IMG/VR virus record: IMGVR_UViG_3300046167_000554
Coordinates: 89,515-153,514 of that record
Reading direction: 5' to 3' (one strand)
Length of the DNA stretch: 64,000 bases
DNA from: a virus
The notes beneath the pieces are model-generated. The model saw only the letters and a program-made list of their open reading frames with translations. It made no database searches and was not told the origin of the DNA. Made by a program: the position numbers and the translations under genes. Below, one piece after another: positions 9,550-19,116 of this stretch. Position 1 is the stretch's first letter. Each line of letters opens with the position of its first letter.

Positions 9550-9960
9550 ATGGCAAAATCAAATGCATTTAAAATCGCAGAGTTAATAAGAGTCTTCTCT
9601 TACGATTCATCTGCTGATGTTATCACTACTTCTAAAGAACTAGATACTAAACATAGAACTTCAAGTTCTTTGACAACAACTGCAACTACAGAGGTAAATT
9701 TAGATACCTTTGCTCATGCTTCATATAGAGCAGCGAGATACATTGTAGCAATGTCAAGTGGTTCGGATTTCCATTCCACAGAAATAGTATTAGTACATGA
9801 CGGAAGTGCAGTGACGATGACACAGTATGGTACACTTAAATCTGCCTCTTTGGCATCATTTGATTCAGATATTTCTGGAACAGATGCGAGATTAAGAATA
9901 ACTCCAGCGTCAAGCAGTTCTACAGTAATTAATATTCATAGAGTATTAGTTTCAGCGTAA
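9550..9960 (+). CDS. Fibre C-terminal-domain protein
   Basis: A 136-residue protein carrying the terminal module found in its neighbours ('YIVAMSSGSDFHSTEIVLVH', 'MTQYGTLKSASLASF'). It has a short N-terminal extension starting 'MAKSNAFKIAELIRVF'. AGGGGGAT lies before the ATG. It is followed by a strong terminator, so it ends a transcription unit. Probably a fibre tip or a small fibre-associated protein. Confidence 0.65.
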   Translation: MAKSNAFKIAELIRVFSYDSSADVITTSKELDTKHRTSSSLTTTATTEVNLDTFAHASYRAARYIVAMSSGSDFHSTEIVLVHDGSAVTMTQYGTLKSASLASFDSDISGTDARLRITPASSSSTVINIHRVLVSA

Positions 9961-9980
9961 AACTTCTTTATATTATACGG

Positions 9981-10008
9981 AAAGGGGAACTTCGGTTCCC
10001 CTTTTTTT
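9981..10008 (+). terminator. Rho-independent terminator with UUCG loop
   Basis: Stem GGGGAAC / GTTCCCC closed by a TTCG tetraloop, followed by a run of seven Ts. A textbook intrinsic terminator placed 20 nt after the stop at 9960. Confidence 0.92.
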
Positions 10009-10028
10009 GTTCTTTATTTCTCAAATGT

Positions 10029-10036
10029 TATAAATA
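10029..10036 (+). promoter_or_regulatory. T4-like late promoter TATAAATA
   Basis: Exact octamer 22 nt upstream of the ATG at 10059 and just after the terminator, so it restarts late transcription for the next fibre gene. Confidence 0.75.
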
Positions 10037-10058
10037 GTATAACACAAGAGATTCTTTT

Positions 10059-10896
10059 ATGGCAACAAAATCTAAATTTTATGCAGACCTAGGATTAGAA
10101 TCAGCAAGTAATTTGCAAGTTGATGGTAATGCAACCATTACAGGTGATTTAACAGTTAACGGTACAACGGTAACAGTTAATTCTTCCCCAAACTTCAGTA
10201 GCTGATTCAATGTTAGAACTTGCAAACGGCAATACATCTTCAGATACACTAGATATTGGGTTCTATGGTAATTACGATGATGGATTATCAGACAGTGGTG
10301 CTACAGAATTTACAGGTCTATTCAGAGATGCAACAGATTCCACATGGAAATTATTTGATGGTCTTGAAGTAGAACCCTGGTTCAACTGTTAATATAACAG
10401 GAACAGGATATGCACTTGCAGACATACTCGTAGGAGATTTAACTGCAACAACTATCACTGCAACTAATAGTATCACAGGTGCTTTCTATTGTTTTCCCAA
10501 CATCAGATGGTACAAGTGGTCAGGCAATAGTCACAAATGGTTCAGGAACCCTTATCCTTTGCAACAGTATCAGGTGGTTTAGACGGTGGAACTATAACAA
10601 CTACATCAACAACTGCAACTACAATGGATAGTTTTGCAATAGGAACATATAGAAGTGCAAAATATCAAGTCTCTATATCAGATTCTACTAGTGGAGACTA
10701 TCAACATACAGAAGTCTCAGTAGTTCATGACGGAACTAGTGCATACTTTACCCAATACGGAACAATAACAACAGATACAAGTGAATTAGCTACTTTCGGA
10801 GTAGACATAAACATAAATACCCTTAGAATCAGAGTCACATCTGCCTCAGCAAATTCAACTGTATATAAATTTAAAAAAATACTTGTAGATATCTAA
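10059..10896 (+). CDS. Tail-fibre protein, frame broken at four sites
   Basis: The reading runs from ATG 10059 ('MATKSKFYADLGLESASNLQ') to the stop at 10896. It is interrupted by four single extra bases near 10190, 10375, 10483 and 10549. Removing one base at each restores one continuous protein of about 278 residues. Its C-terminus matches the fibre module of the genes at 8709 and 9550 ('VVHDGTSAYFTQYGTI'). All four sites are one base too long inside A, C or T runs. I annotate one fibre gene. A true pseudogene is possible but less likely, because the protein remains conserved across every break. Confidence 0.65.
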
Positions 10897-10926
10897 AAAA
10901 AGTGCGTGCCGAGAGGACACACTTAT

Positions 10927-10934
10927 TATAAATA
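10927..10934 (+). promoter_or_regulatory. T4-like late promoter TATAAATA
   Basis: Exact octamer 38 nt upstream of the ATG at 10973. Just before it, bases 10900-10925 contain an imperfect hairpin (AAGTG / CACTT) without a T run, so it is not called a terminator. Confidence 0.7.
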
Positions 10935-10972
10935 TCTGTATAATAACACATTCTTAGACTAGGACAACGAAT

Positions 10973-11236
10973 ATGGCAACAAAAAACACATTTGTAGTAG
11001 AGTATGGGATTACAGTTGGTTCTACCGAAATTATCACTTCTTCTGGAAAACTTGCAGCTGCAGCGATTTCAGAATTAGATACAGACAATCTTTCGGAAGG
11101 GTCATCAAATCAATACTTTACTAACGCAAGAGCTAGTAGAACAGCTATTTCACTTGCATCAGGCGAAACAAATCTAAGTTATAACTCATCAAATGGTGAA
11201 CTCAGTTTACCAGGTGTTAACGGAGGGTCATTCTAA
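10973..11236 (+). CDS. Short fibre-like protein
   Basis: An 87-residue protein, 'MATKNTFVVEYGITVGSTEI', with the 'DTDNLSEGSSNQYFTNARAS' module shared with the genes at 2937 and 11236. It ends 'LPGVNGGSF', like the end of the short protein at 6679. Its stop overlaps the next start (TAATG). Probably an N-terminal or joining piece of the fibre. Confidence 0.6.
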   Translation: MATKNTFVVEYGITVGSTEIITSSGKLAAAAISELDTDNLSEGSSNQYFTNARASRTAISLASGETNLSYNSSNGELSLPGVNGGSF

Positions 11237-13207
11237 TGGCAGGCGAAAAGAATTTTAATATTAAAAATGGTCTATCCGTTGGTGGTGTAGAAGTTATAAC
11301 TAGTGCTGGTGCCTTTTAACAGGTACAGCAATTGTAGAATCAATTGACGATAGAGTCAATGCTCTATTAGTGGCAGGAACAGGAATCACATTAACATATG
11401 ATGATTCTGCTGGAAGTTTAACAGTATCAGGACAACAAGGTGATATCACAGGTATCGTTGCAGGTGCCTTGGTCTTACTGGTGATGCAACTTCAGGTGAT
11501 GCAACATTAGCAGTTGGTGCTGGAACAGGTATTACTGTAAATGCAGATGACATTGCAATCGACCTTAAAGATGAAGATGACATGTTATCAGACAGTGCAT
11601 CTCACGCTGCATCACAGCAGTCTATCAAAGCATACGTTGATGCAAGTATCTTAACAAAAGATAATACAGACGAGATTACAGAAGGAAGTTCAAACCTCTA
11701 CTTTACTGCAGAAAGAGTTGCAGATACAGTTGGTGGAATGGTCGGTTCAAATACAGAAACAGGAATTACAGTCTCATATGACGATAGTGATAACACTTTA
11801 GACTTTGTAGTTGGAACACTTAACCAAAATACAACAGGTAGTGCAGCTACTTTAACTACTCCAAGAACTATTTCAGGTACTGCATTTGATGGTTCTGCAG
11901 ACATTACTTTAACGACTGCTGGAATTACAGAAAACACAAACCTATACTTCACAAACGAAAGAGTTGACGACAGAGTTAATTCTTTAATTGTTGCTGGAAC
12001 AGGACTTACATCTACATATGATGACAGTGCTGGAACACTTACACTTAACGGACAAGTTGGTGATGTGACTAGTGTAGTTGCTGGTGCTGGTTTAACAGGT
12101 GGTGGAACTTCAGGTGACGTTACTTTAGACCTAGATGCGACAGTAGCAGGTGACGGACTTGCACACTCAAGTGGTGTTCTTTCCGTAACAGTAGATGACA
12201 GTTCAATCGAAACAGATTCAGACACATTAAGAGTCAAAGCAAGTGGTGTTACTAATGCCATGTTAGCAGGTTCTATTGCAAACAGTAAACTTGCAAATGA
12301 TAGTGTAACAGTTAACTCACAAGAAGTTGACTTAGGTTCTTCTATCACATTAACGACTGCAAATGTCGGTGAGAATACAAACCTTTACTATACAGACGAA
12401 AGAGTTGACGATAGAGTTAATGCATTATTGGTTGCTGGTACTAACATAACAACATCATATGATGACAGTGCTGGAACATACACAATTAACTCTTCAGGTA
12501 AAACACAAGAAGAAATAGAAGACATTGTAAACGGATTAGTAGTTGGTGGAACAAACATCACTTCTACATATGATGACGCTGCTGGAACACTTACACTTGC
12601 TGGATTATCAGACAGTGCTATCCAAGGTAAAATTACTGTAACGGATGCTGGTGGAGATGGTTCACTTGCATACAGTGGTGGAACAATTACATATACTGGC
12701 CCTAGTGCATCTGAGACAAGAGCTCATTTAAGTGCTGGAACTGGTGTAACATATTCAGGTGGTGCATTCAGTATTGGTCAGGCAGTTGCAACTTCAAGTA
12801 ACGTAACGTTTGCAGACTTAGTAGTAAGTGGTAACCTAACAGTTAATGGTGCTACTTCAACAGTAAGTTCTACTAATACAACAATGACCGACTCATTAAT
12901 TGAGTTAGGAAATGGAACTACTGGTTCTCCAGCTGGAGACGCAGGTATAGTCATTGAAAGAGGTGATGAAAGTAACGTGTTTATGGGTTGGGACGACAGT
13001 GCATCAAGTTTTGCATTCGGAACAACTACTGCAACAGGTGCTTCAACTGGTGCATTAACAGTGACACCAGCAGCGGTATCCACGGGTGCATTGACAATAA
13101 CAAATGCATCTAATAGTGGTGGAACTGCAAGAAATGTTTACCAATCAACATCAGCTCCTACGAGTGGTGATGGTGCGGTTGGTGATTTATGGGTACTTTA
13201 CTCCTAA
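11236..13207 (+). CDS. Long tail-fibre protein, frame broken at two sites
   Basis: The protein starts at ATG 11236 ('MAGEKNFNIKNGLSVGGVEV'), overlapping the previous stop. Two breaks, each of two extra bases, lie near 11312-11317 and 11467-11472. At both, C and T runs are each one base too long (for example GCCTTGG where GCTGG is expected). After correction the protein has about 655 residues. It carries repeated 'ENTNLYFTNERVDDRVN' and 'GTGLTSTYDDSAGTLTL' modules, a typical fibre shaft. Near the C-terminus it shares a domain with the gene at 7067. Confidence 0.68.
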
Positions 13208-13258
13208 TATAGGGGTTTAGTATCTCAATAAATAACAATAATTAATGGAATAAAGTAA

Positions 13259-14356
13259 ATGGCATCAGGTTCACAAAAAGTAAAAACACCAACAGGTTGG
13301 AATTCAACCCAAGGTGCATGGGTAAAGACAGGTTCTTCCACATGGAAAGCAGTCGACCAAATTTATGTTAAAACACCTACAGGGTGGAATGATGCATCAG
13401 GTCAAGAATTAACTCAAATACCTTATCCGTATATTGCAAATGCACAAGAACCAAACATAAGGGATGCACAACAACCTTATCCGTATATTGCAAATGCACA
13501 AGAACCAAACATAAGGGATGCACAACAACCATACCCTTACATTGCAAATAATCAGCAACCAAACATAAGGGATGCACAACAACCTTATCCTTATATAGCG
13601 AACGCAAGACAACCTTCTACATATCAACATAGAAGTCCATTTACTTACAGAAACCCAAGTAATGCAAGACAACCTAGTACGTATCAACATAGAAGTCCAT
13701 TTACGTATCAAAGAACTGGTCAAACACCTTTCACATATCAATATAGAAGTCCATTTACGTATGCTAGACAAGGTCAAACACCATTTACGTATAACTATAG
13801 GTCACCTAGTACGTATGCAAGACAGGGTCAAACACCATTTACGTATAACTTTAGGTCACCTAGTACGTATGCAAGACAAGGTCAAACACCTTTCACATAC
13901 CAGTATAGAAGTCCCTTTACATATGCAAGACAGGGTCAAACACCATTTACGTATAACTATAGGTCTCCGTTCACTTACAGGAACCCTGTATCTGCACAAC
14001 AACCTACTATTAAGAATGCACAGCAACCTACTATTAAGAGTGCTCAGCAACCTAATATAAGGTCAGCACAACAACCTAATATAAGGTCAGCACAAGAACC
14101 AAATATTAGGAATGCAAGACAACCAAATAACGCACAGAATCCATTTACGTTCCAAAACCCGTTTACATTCAATGCAAGACAACCAAACAATGCAAGACAA
14201 CCAAACAATGCAAGACAACCGAATAATGCAAGACAACCAAACAATGCAAGAAGTCCAAGTATTGCTCAACAGCCAGGCTCATATATCGCATACTTCCAAC
14301 AATCATATTTCTTTACATTTGGAAGTCCAAGTCAGTTCCCTGGCGAGGAACCTTAA
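13259..14356 (+). CDS. PFTY-repeat protein 3
   Basis: A 365-residue protein. Residues 1-50 form a small domain with two 'KTPTGWN' motifs. The remainder is the repeat mosaic, in blocks: first 'AQQPYPYIAN' / 'AQEPNIRD' alternation, then 'ARQGQTPFTY' / 'NYRSPFTY', then short 'ARQPNN' units. The C-terminus ends 'FGSPSQFPGEEP'. The DNA copies are near-identical over tens of bases, so recombination among them is likely. AATAAATA lies upstream at about 13223, a possible late box. Probable surface or fibre protein. Confidence 0.75.
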   Translation: MASGSQKVKTPTGWNSTQGAWVKTGSSTWKAVDQIYVKTPTGWNDASGQELTQIPYPYIANAQEPNIRDAQQPYPYIANAQEPNIRDAQQPYPYIANNQQPNIRDAQQPYPYIANARQPSTYQHRSPFTYRNPSNARQPSTYQHRSPFTYQRTGQTPFTYQYRSPFTYARQGQTPFTYNYRSPSTYARQGQTPFTYNFRSPSTYARQGQTPFTYQYRSPFTYARQGQTPFTYNYRSPFTYRNPVSAQQPTIKNAQQPTIKSAQQPNIRSAQQPNIRSAQEPNIRNARQPNNAQNPFTFQNPFTFNARQPNNARQPNNARQPNNARQPNNARSPSIAQQPGSYIAYFQQSYFFTFGSPSQFPGEEP

Positions 14357-14366
14357 GGAGTAAATT

Positions 14367-15329
14367 ATGCCAATTGGATTTAGAGTCATACCATATCACG
14401 CACATGCAAGGACTTCTGTTAATGTACAGACGCCGTTCACTTTTCAAGCACCATTCACGTTTCAGGCACCCTTTACGTTTCAGGCACCTTTTACGTTTCA
14501 GAACCCGTTCATTGCACAAGCAAGACAACCGAATAATGCAAGACAACCTTTTACGTTTCAGAACCCATTTACGTACAATTATAGAAGTCCTTATACGTAC
14601 AACCATAGGTCACCATTTACGTACCAACATAGAAGTCCTTTTACGTATCAACATAGAAGTCCTTTTACGTATCAACATAGGTCACCATTTACGTACAGAA
14701 GTCCTGTATCTGCAAGAGAACCAAACATAAGGTCAGCACAACAACCTTATCCGTATATTGCATCTGCACAAGAACCAAACATAAGGTCGGCACAACAACC
14801 TTATCCGTATATTGCTAACAATCAACAACCTACGATTAAGAATGCACAACAACCTTATCCGTATATTGCTAACAATCAACAACCTAATATAAGGAATGCT
14901 CAACAACCTTATCCGTATATTGCAAATGCACAAGAACCTAATATTAGGTCAGCACAGCAACCTTATCCGTATATTGCTAATGCACAAGAACCTAATATTA
15001 GAAACAATCAAGCACCATTTACATACCAAAACCCTGTAAATGGACAAGAACCTAATATTAGAAACGCTCAGACTCCGTTTACGTATCAAAGAACTGGTCA
15101 AACACCATTTACTTACCAGTATAGAAGTCCTTCTACTTATGCAAGACAGGGTCAGACTCCGTTTACGTATCAACATAGAAGTCCGTTCACATATCAAAGA
15201 ACTGGTCAGACTCCATTTACGTATCAACATAGAAGTCCATTCACGTATGCAAGACAGGGTCAAACCCCCGAAGCAAGATGGGATGGAGTTGGTTCACAAC
15301 AGTGGCCTGCAACACCTATTAGTGGATAG
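14367..15329 (+). CDS. PFTY-repeat protein 4
   Basis: A 320-residue protein starting 'MPIGFRVIPYHAHARTSVNV', 10 nt after the previous stop, with AAGGAG before the ATG. Repeats begin at residue 20 with 'QAPFTF' hexads, change to 'QHRSPFTY' octads, then to the 'QQPYPYIAN' and 'ARQGQTPFTY' units. It ends with a short unique tail containing 'RWDGVGSQQWPATPISG'. A terminator follows, so it closes the tail-fibre region. Confidence 0.75.
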   Translation: MPIGFRVIPYHAHARTSVNVQTPFTFQAPFTFQAPFTFQAPFTFQNPFIAQARQPNNARQPFTFQNPFTYNYRSPYTYNHRSPFTYQHRSPFTYQHRSPFTYQHRSPFTYRSPVSAREPNIRSAQQPYPYIASAQEPNIRSAQQPYPYIANNQQPTIKNAQQPYPYIANNQQPNIRNAQQPYPYIANAQEPNIRSAQQPYPYIANAQEPNIRNNQAPFTYQNPVNGQEPNIRNAQTPFTYQRTGQTPFTYQYRSPSTYARQGQTPFTYQHRSPFTYQRTGQTPFTYQHRSPFTYARQGQTPEARWDGVGSQQWPATPISG

Positions 15330-15349
15330 TACTAAAGTAAAAGAAAGAA

Positions 15350-15372
15350 GAGGGACTATGTCCCTTTTTTTT
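15350..15372 (+). terminator. Rho-independent terminator
   Basis: AGGGAC / GTCCCT stem with a short TAT loop followed by a run of Ts, 20 nt after the stop at 15329. Confidence 0.88.
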
Positions 15373-15375
15373 CGT

Positions 15376-15383
15376 CCTAAATA
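15376..15383 (+). promoter_or_regulatory. Late-type box CCTAAATA, 5 nt before ATG
   Basis: Six of eight positions match TATAAATA. It lies exactly 5 nt before the ATG at 15389 and immediately after a terminator. No Shine-Dalgarno is present. Confidence 0.6.
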
Positions 15384-15388
15384 TATGC

Positions 15389-16963
15389 ATGGAACATATT
15401 GAATCATTAGAAGACCTAAAACAGGTAGTAAAACCAAATCAAAACTATAGGGAAAAATCTTTCCATATTGGTAATTTCGATTTAAAAAGAGAAAAGACTG
15501 AAAAAGAAGAAGAGACTTTAAGTATGTTAGAGTACCTTTTTAATGAAATATGTCCACCATTAAAATATTTCACTTGGGGTGATTTTTTAGAACAAAGAAA
15601 GAAAGACAAATTTACGGGTTTCAATGGTTTACAGAACCAATCTTCTACCTACCACTACTTCTTACCACATGGTTATACTGCAGAGGTAAGACCCGAAAAG
15701 GTGACAAGAGGTCATGCTGGTATGGATATGAAGAATTTAGAAGGCTATATTGATATTAGAGACATTGCAAATTGGGAAGTTATTGAAGGTGGAAAGGATA
15801 AAGACCATCCACATGCATATGAAAGTCTTTCCTCAATGTATTACCATAGTGCAAAAGCACATTGGATTATACAAGACATCCAAAAGAATGGACTAATACA
15901 TCCTATTCAAGGTATAACAAAGGAAAGTGGAGACAAGTTTGGATTTGCAATTCATCCAGGCTCTGTTCGTTCAGGATGTTTTGAAGAGATGGAAGACCCA
16001 TCTATGGAAGTAATGATATGGGACAAACATGATGTCATTACTGGTATTGAACCAATGACATTAAATGATGCACTTGAGTTTTGGAAAAATAGATTAGAAG
16101 AACAGGATGCAGATGTATACAACGTATCCTTTATGTTCAATGAAGGTCATTTAGAGTTCCAACACGACCTATCTAATTTAAATTTCAGACCAAAGGTACA
16201 TGAGTTCAATAAGAAGGTACATGAACTTTCCAAAGGTAAACCCATCAATATTTACATTGGATATGATAGTAGACACACTACATTACCTGAAATTAATAAA
16301 CATTCTATACTCACCAGTATTAAAAGGGGTCTAGGTAATGGTTGGTTTCATGACCAAGTCAGATGGGAACCTGAGATTAAGTTCCTTGACAAATCTAAAA
16401 TTCCCGAGTATAATAGAGAGTATGCAAATCAATCTACTGAGTTTACATATAGTAGATTTCTAATTCCTTACCTAGAAAACTATGAAGGGTTTAGTATATT
16501 CTTAGATGATGATTTCATCTTTGAGAAAAGTATACTACCAATGTTCTATTATCTAAATCCTGATGATGCAGTTGCATGTGTAAAGTATCCACATTACGAA
16601 CATGATACAACTAAATTTGATGGAGAAGTCAACATAGATTATCCATGTAAGTTGTGGTCAAGTCTAATGGTGTTTAATAATGGACATGAAGATTGCAAGA
16701 AACTAACACCCGAAGTTGTTAACACTTGGACTGGAAAACAGTTACATCAGTTTGAGTGGACAGATAAGATTAGTGAGATACCTCAAAAATATGTCTTTGT
16801 AGAGGGTTATGATGACCCCAAAGAGAAGTGGGATTTTACTGCAATTCACTATACAAGAGGTGGCCCATGGGTAGAAGGTATGGATTTTAGTGGTATAAAT
16901 AATTTGGAACACTATAATAAGTGGTTAAACAAACATAAGAACGAGGTAATTAATAATGAATAG
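15389..16963 (+). CDS. Glycosyltransferase, GT-A type, with N-terminal extension
   Basis: A 524-residue protein. The C-terminal half is a GT-A fold glycosyltransferase: 'INIYIGYDSR' opens the nucleotide-sugar domain near residue 288, 'STEFTYSRFLIPYL' follows, and 'FLDDDFIF' near residue 371 is the DxD metal and sugar-nucleotide site. 'HYTRGGPW' near the end is also typical of this family. The N-terminal 270 residues are a separate domain I do not recognise. Such genes occur in T4-like marine phages. Possible roles are modification of the virion or of the host surface. No signal peptide is seen, so it should act in the cytoplasm. Confidence 0.78.
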   Translation: MEHIESLEDLKQVVKPNQNYREKSFHIGNFDLKREKTEKEEETLSMLEYLFNEICPPLKYFTWGDFLEQRKKDKFTGFNGLQNQSSTYHYFLPHGYTAEVRPEKVTRGHAGMDMKNLEGYIDIRDIANWEVIEGGKDKDHPHAYESLSSMYYHSAKAHWIIQDIQKNGLIHPIQGITKESGDKFGFAIHPGSVRSGCFEEMEDPSMEVMIWDKHDVITGIEPMTLNDALEFWKNRLEEQDADVYNVSFMFNEGHLEFQHDLSNLNFRPKVHEFNKKVHELSKGKPINIYIGYDSRHTTLPEINKHSILTSIKRGLGNGWFHDQVRWEPEIKFLDKSKIPEYNREYANQSTEFTYSRFLIPYLENYEGFSIFLDDDFIFEKSILPMFYYLNPDDAVACVKYPHYEHDTTKFDGEVNIDYPCKLWSSLMVFNNGHEDCKKLTPEVVNTWTGKQLHQFEWTDKISEIPQKYVFVEGYDDPKEKWDFTAIHYTRGGPWVEGMDFSGINNLEHYNKWLNKHKNEVINNE

Positions 16964-17513
16964 TTTAGTATATACAGAAGAGAGTAAGTTAATAGTTGAA
17001 AAACCTAATGGGTTAAAGTATGAATTTGATAATGTTGATGCTCCTGATTTAGGATTTGAGTATGATATGGTTGTCTATGATGACATAGAAGTCAAAGTTT
17101 TAAAGTGGGATGATGAGAAGGGTGACTTCAATTCACAAGATAAGATACCATTAACAAACGAAGAGAAGGATGCAATTGAAACTTACATTGCAAACTCTGA
17201 ACCACCTATTGGATGGAACCTGAACAATCAATATCTACAACAAATAAATGAAATTTGTCATCAATATGTTGATGATTGTTCTGAAAAGTATGGTTTTCAA
17301 AATCATATAGAGTGTACATATGTAGGAAGAGAGGGGTCAGCACATCCTTACAGAAGTAATGCAAAACGTGTACTAGAATATGCAGATGCAGTATGGTGTA
17401 TCTATGTACAGATTGCAGATGAAATTCAATCTACAAGAGAAGATTTATTAAAATCTATAGATGAATACCTTCAAGTTTTACCCGAAGCACAACAAGCTAG
17501 CTCCCGATTCTAG
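16956..17513 (+). CDS. Conserved hypothetical protein
   Basis: A 185-residue protein overlapping the glycosyltransferase stop by 8 nt. The middle has 'SEPPIGWNLNNQYLQQINE', and the C-terminal half has 'GREGSAHPYRSNAKRVLEYA', patterns I associate with an uncharacterised family near the tail region in marine T4-like phages. No membrane segment. It could be a tail-assembly or accessory factor, but the sequence alone does not say. Confidence 0.6.
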   Translation: MNSLVYTEESKLIVEKPNGLKYEFDNVDAPDLGFEYDMVVYDDIEVKVLKWDDEKGDFNSQDKIPLTNEEKDAIETYIANSEPPIGWNLNNQYLQQINEICHQYVDDCSEKYGFQNHIECTYVGREGSAHPYRSNAKRVLEYADAVWCIYVQIADEIQSTREDLLKSIDEYLQVLPEAQQASSRF

Positions 17514-17534
17514 ACAACAGTAAAAAGGTTTTCA

Positions 17535-18260
17535 GTGAAGATACATTATGTAACTGAACCATTCAAGTTATCAGAAATACCTTTAAAGGATGTTTATGTC
17601 TTTGATGATTTCTTATCTTCAGAAATGCATCGTGCAATAGATTCACATATATATCGTTCAAGTATATGGTCTAAGACAAATCAAGTTAGAGGAGATAGTC
17701 CTACTGGGTTAGCACATCATAGTTTTTGGGGTGCAACATATTTTCGTGGAGTAGAAGGTGGAAGTAAGAAAGTAGTTGATAATGATATGAATCCAAGGGA
17801 TACTTATCTTGCACAATGGTTTAATAGAAAGATACAAACCGACTTTGGATTTCAGTGGGTCAGATTTCAATACATGGGACTGAATTCACAAACACAAGGT
17901 CTTCAAGGAACAACACATGCAGATTGTTCACCTGAAGATGAGTGGAATCTTTCATTTCTTTACTATACCAATAAATTTTGGAATAAGGAATGGGGTGGTT
18001 CATTGAGATTTTACGATGAAATGCAACAAGGAATTGATGGTAGAGATGAACATATTAAAAATCATCAAATTGGTGAAGTAGAGTTTAAACCCAACAGACT
18101 GTTAATGTTTGACGGAAGAATTCCACATGGTGCAGATGCACCTTCTCCTAAAGCAAGATATATGGATAGAAAATCCATTGTTCTTAGAGGAGACGAAATA
18201 AGATTAATAAAAGATACAAGTGAGTGGTTTCATGCCAACGATAGAATTTACAACATTTAA
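17535..18260 (+). CDS. 2-oxoglutarate/Fe(II)-dependent oxygenase
   Basis: A 241-residue protein from the GTG at 17535. The iron ligands are visible: His-Ala-Asp in 'TTHADCSPEDEWNLSFLYYT' and the distal His in 'LLMFDGRIPHGADAP', followed by an Arg-containing strand. This is the HxD...H fold of prolyl-hydroxylase-type dioxygenases. Substrate unknown. It lies beside a glycosyltransferase and a second oxygenase, which suggests a protein or glycan modification set. The start codon is uncertain, because GTG is the only good candidate after the preceding gene. Confidence 0.78.
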   Translation: MKIHYVTEPFKLSEIPLKDVYVFDDFLSSEMHRAIDSHIYRSSIWSKTNQVRGDSPTGLAHHSFWGATYFRGVEGGSKKVVDNDMNPRDTYLAQWFNRKIQTDFGFQWVRFQYMGLNSQTQGLQGTTHADCSPEDEWNLSFLYYTNKFWNKEWGGSLRFYDEMQQGIDGRDEHIKNHQIGEVEFKPNRLLMFDGRIPHGADAPSPKARYMDRKSIVLRGDEIRLIKDTSEWFHANDRIYNI

Positions 18261-19116
18261 TACAAAAACACTAGAGGACTTTAGGCCTGTTCTTGCTAAG
18301 AAACTTACACCTGAGTGGTGGAAAAAAACTAAAGTTAATGTTGATGTACGAGGACATAAAGTGCAAACTATACGTTCTTGTCCTGCTATGGATGATTGGT
18401 TAAAGAGTGGTTGGTTGTTAACTGCAAATAGAGACATACATGTAGATTTAGAGACTGGTTCTGATAGTACTTTTAAGACAAGAGCTCATAATGGGTATGG
18501 TTCTCCATCTCATCCTAATGTGCAGACTGCAAATGCATTTGAATACTTAGGAGATTCAGGCCCTGTTAAGGATGCATTCAAAATGAAGAATCCATGGAAC
18601 ATAATAACTCCAAAGGGGTATTCATGTTTTTACTTAGACCCATTCTTATTTCAAAATGAATACTTTGCAACATGGCAAGGTATAATAGATACTGATAACT
18701 TTAATAAAAATATTGATAATGCACAAATCATATTCTACCCTAAAGTAACTCACTCATTTACTATAACAAAGGGTACTCCTCTTTGTCAAGTAATACCATT
18801 CAAAAGGGAGACTTGGAATGCATCTTACATTGTACAGGACTCACAAACCTTTACAGAGAATAGGTCTATAGTTACCTCTCATCATGATAACGAGTTTCCT
18901 ACTATGGACGAGATGGGTAGACATAAGGGTCTATCGGAAGAGGAAAGAAAGATAACTGGTAAGATGGGTGCATATAGAAAACAAGGATACTGGCAAGAGA
19001 AAGGTAAAAACTTTAAACAAGATAATCCACCACCTGAATGTCCTATGCATGTGGTCAGTGAAGACACACCTGAAATTCAATTAGAACTTCCAATAGGAGA
19101 CAATAATGGCAGTTAG
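18232..19116 (+). CDS. DUF6065 family protein
   Basis: Start chosen at ATG 18232 ('MPTIEFTTFNTKTLEDFRPV'), overlapping the upstream stop by 29 nt. The family signature is visible: 'SCPAMDDWLKSGWLL', 'NPWNIITPKGYSCFYLDPF', 'GIIDTDNFN' and 'TKGTPLCQVIPFKRETW'. Family members are mostly annotated as unknown, often next to oxygenases, as here. It is a cupin-like sequence in its last half. Function not established. Confidence 0.75.
   Translation: MPTIEFTTFNTKTLEDFRPVLAKKLTPEWWKKTKVNVDVRGHKVQTIRSCPAMDDWLKSGWLLTANRDIHVDLETGSDSTFKTRAHNGYGSPSHPNVQTANAFEYLGDSGPVKDAFKMKNPWNIITPKGYSCFYLDPFLFQNEYFATWQGIIDTDNFNKNIDNAQIIFYPKVTHSFTITKGTPLCQVIPFKRETWNASYIVQDSQTFTENRSIVTSHHDNEFPTMDEMGRHKGLSEEERKITGKMGAYRKQGYWQEKGKNFKQDNPPPECPMHVVSEDTPEIQLELPIGDNNGS

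Noticed and set aside
10900-10925. Hairpin before the gene at 10973 as a terminator
   Set aside because: Stem is short and imperfect and there is no T run.
4192-15329. CRISPR array for the short repeats
   Set aside because: Repeats are in-frame protein units of varied length with no constant repeat and spacer pattern, and no cas genes are present.
4192-15329. Diversity-generating retroelement for the variable repeats
   Set aside because: No reverse transcriptase or template/variable repeat pair with A-specific changes was seen in the window.
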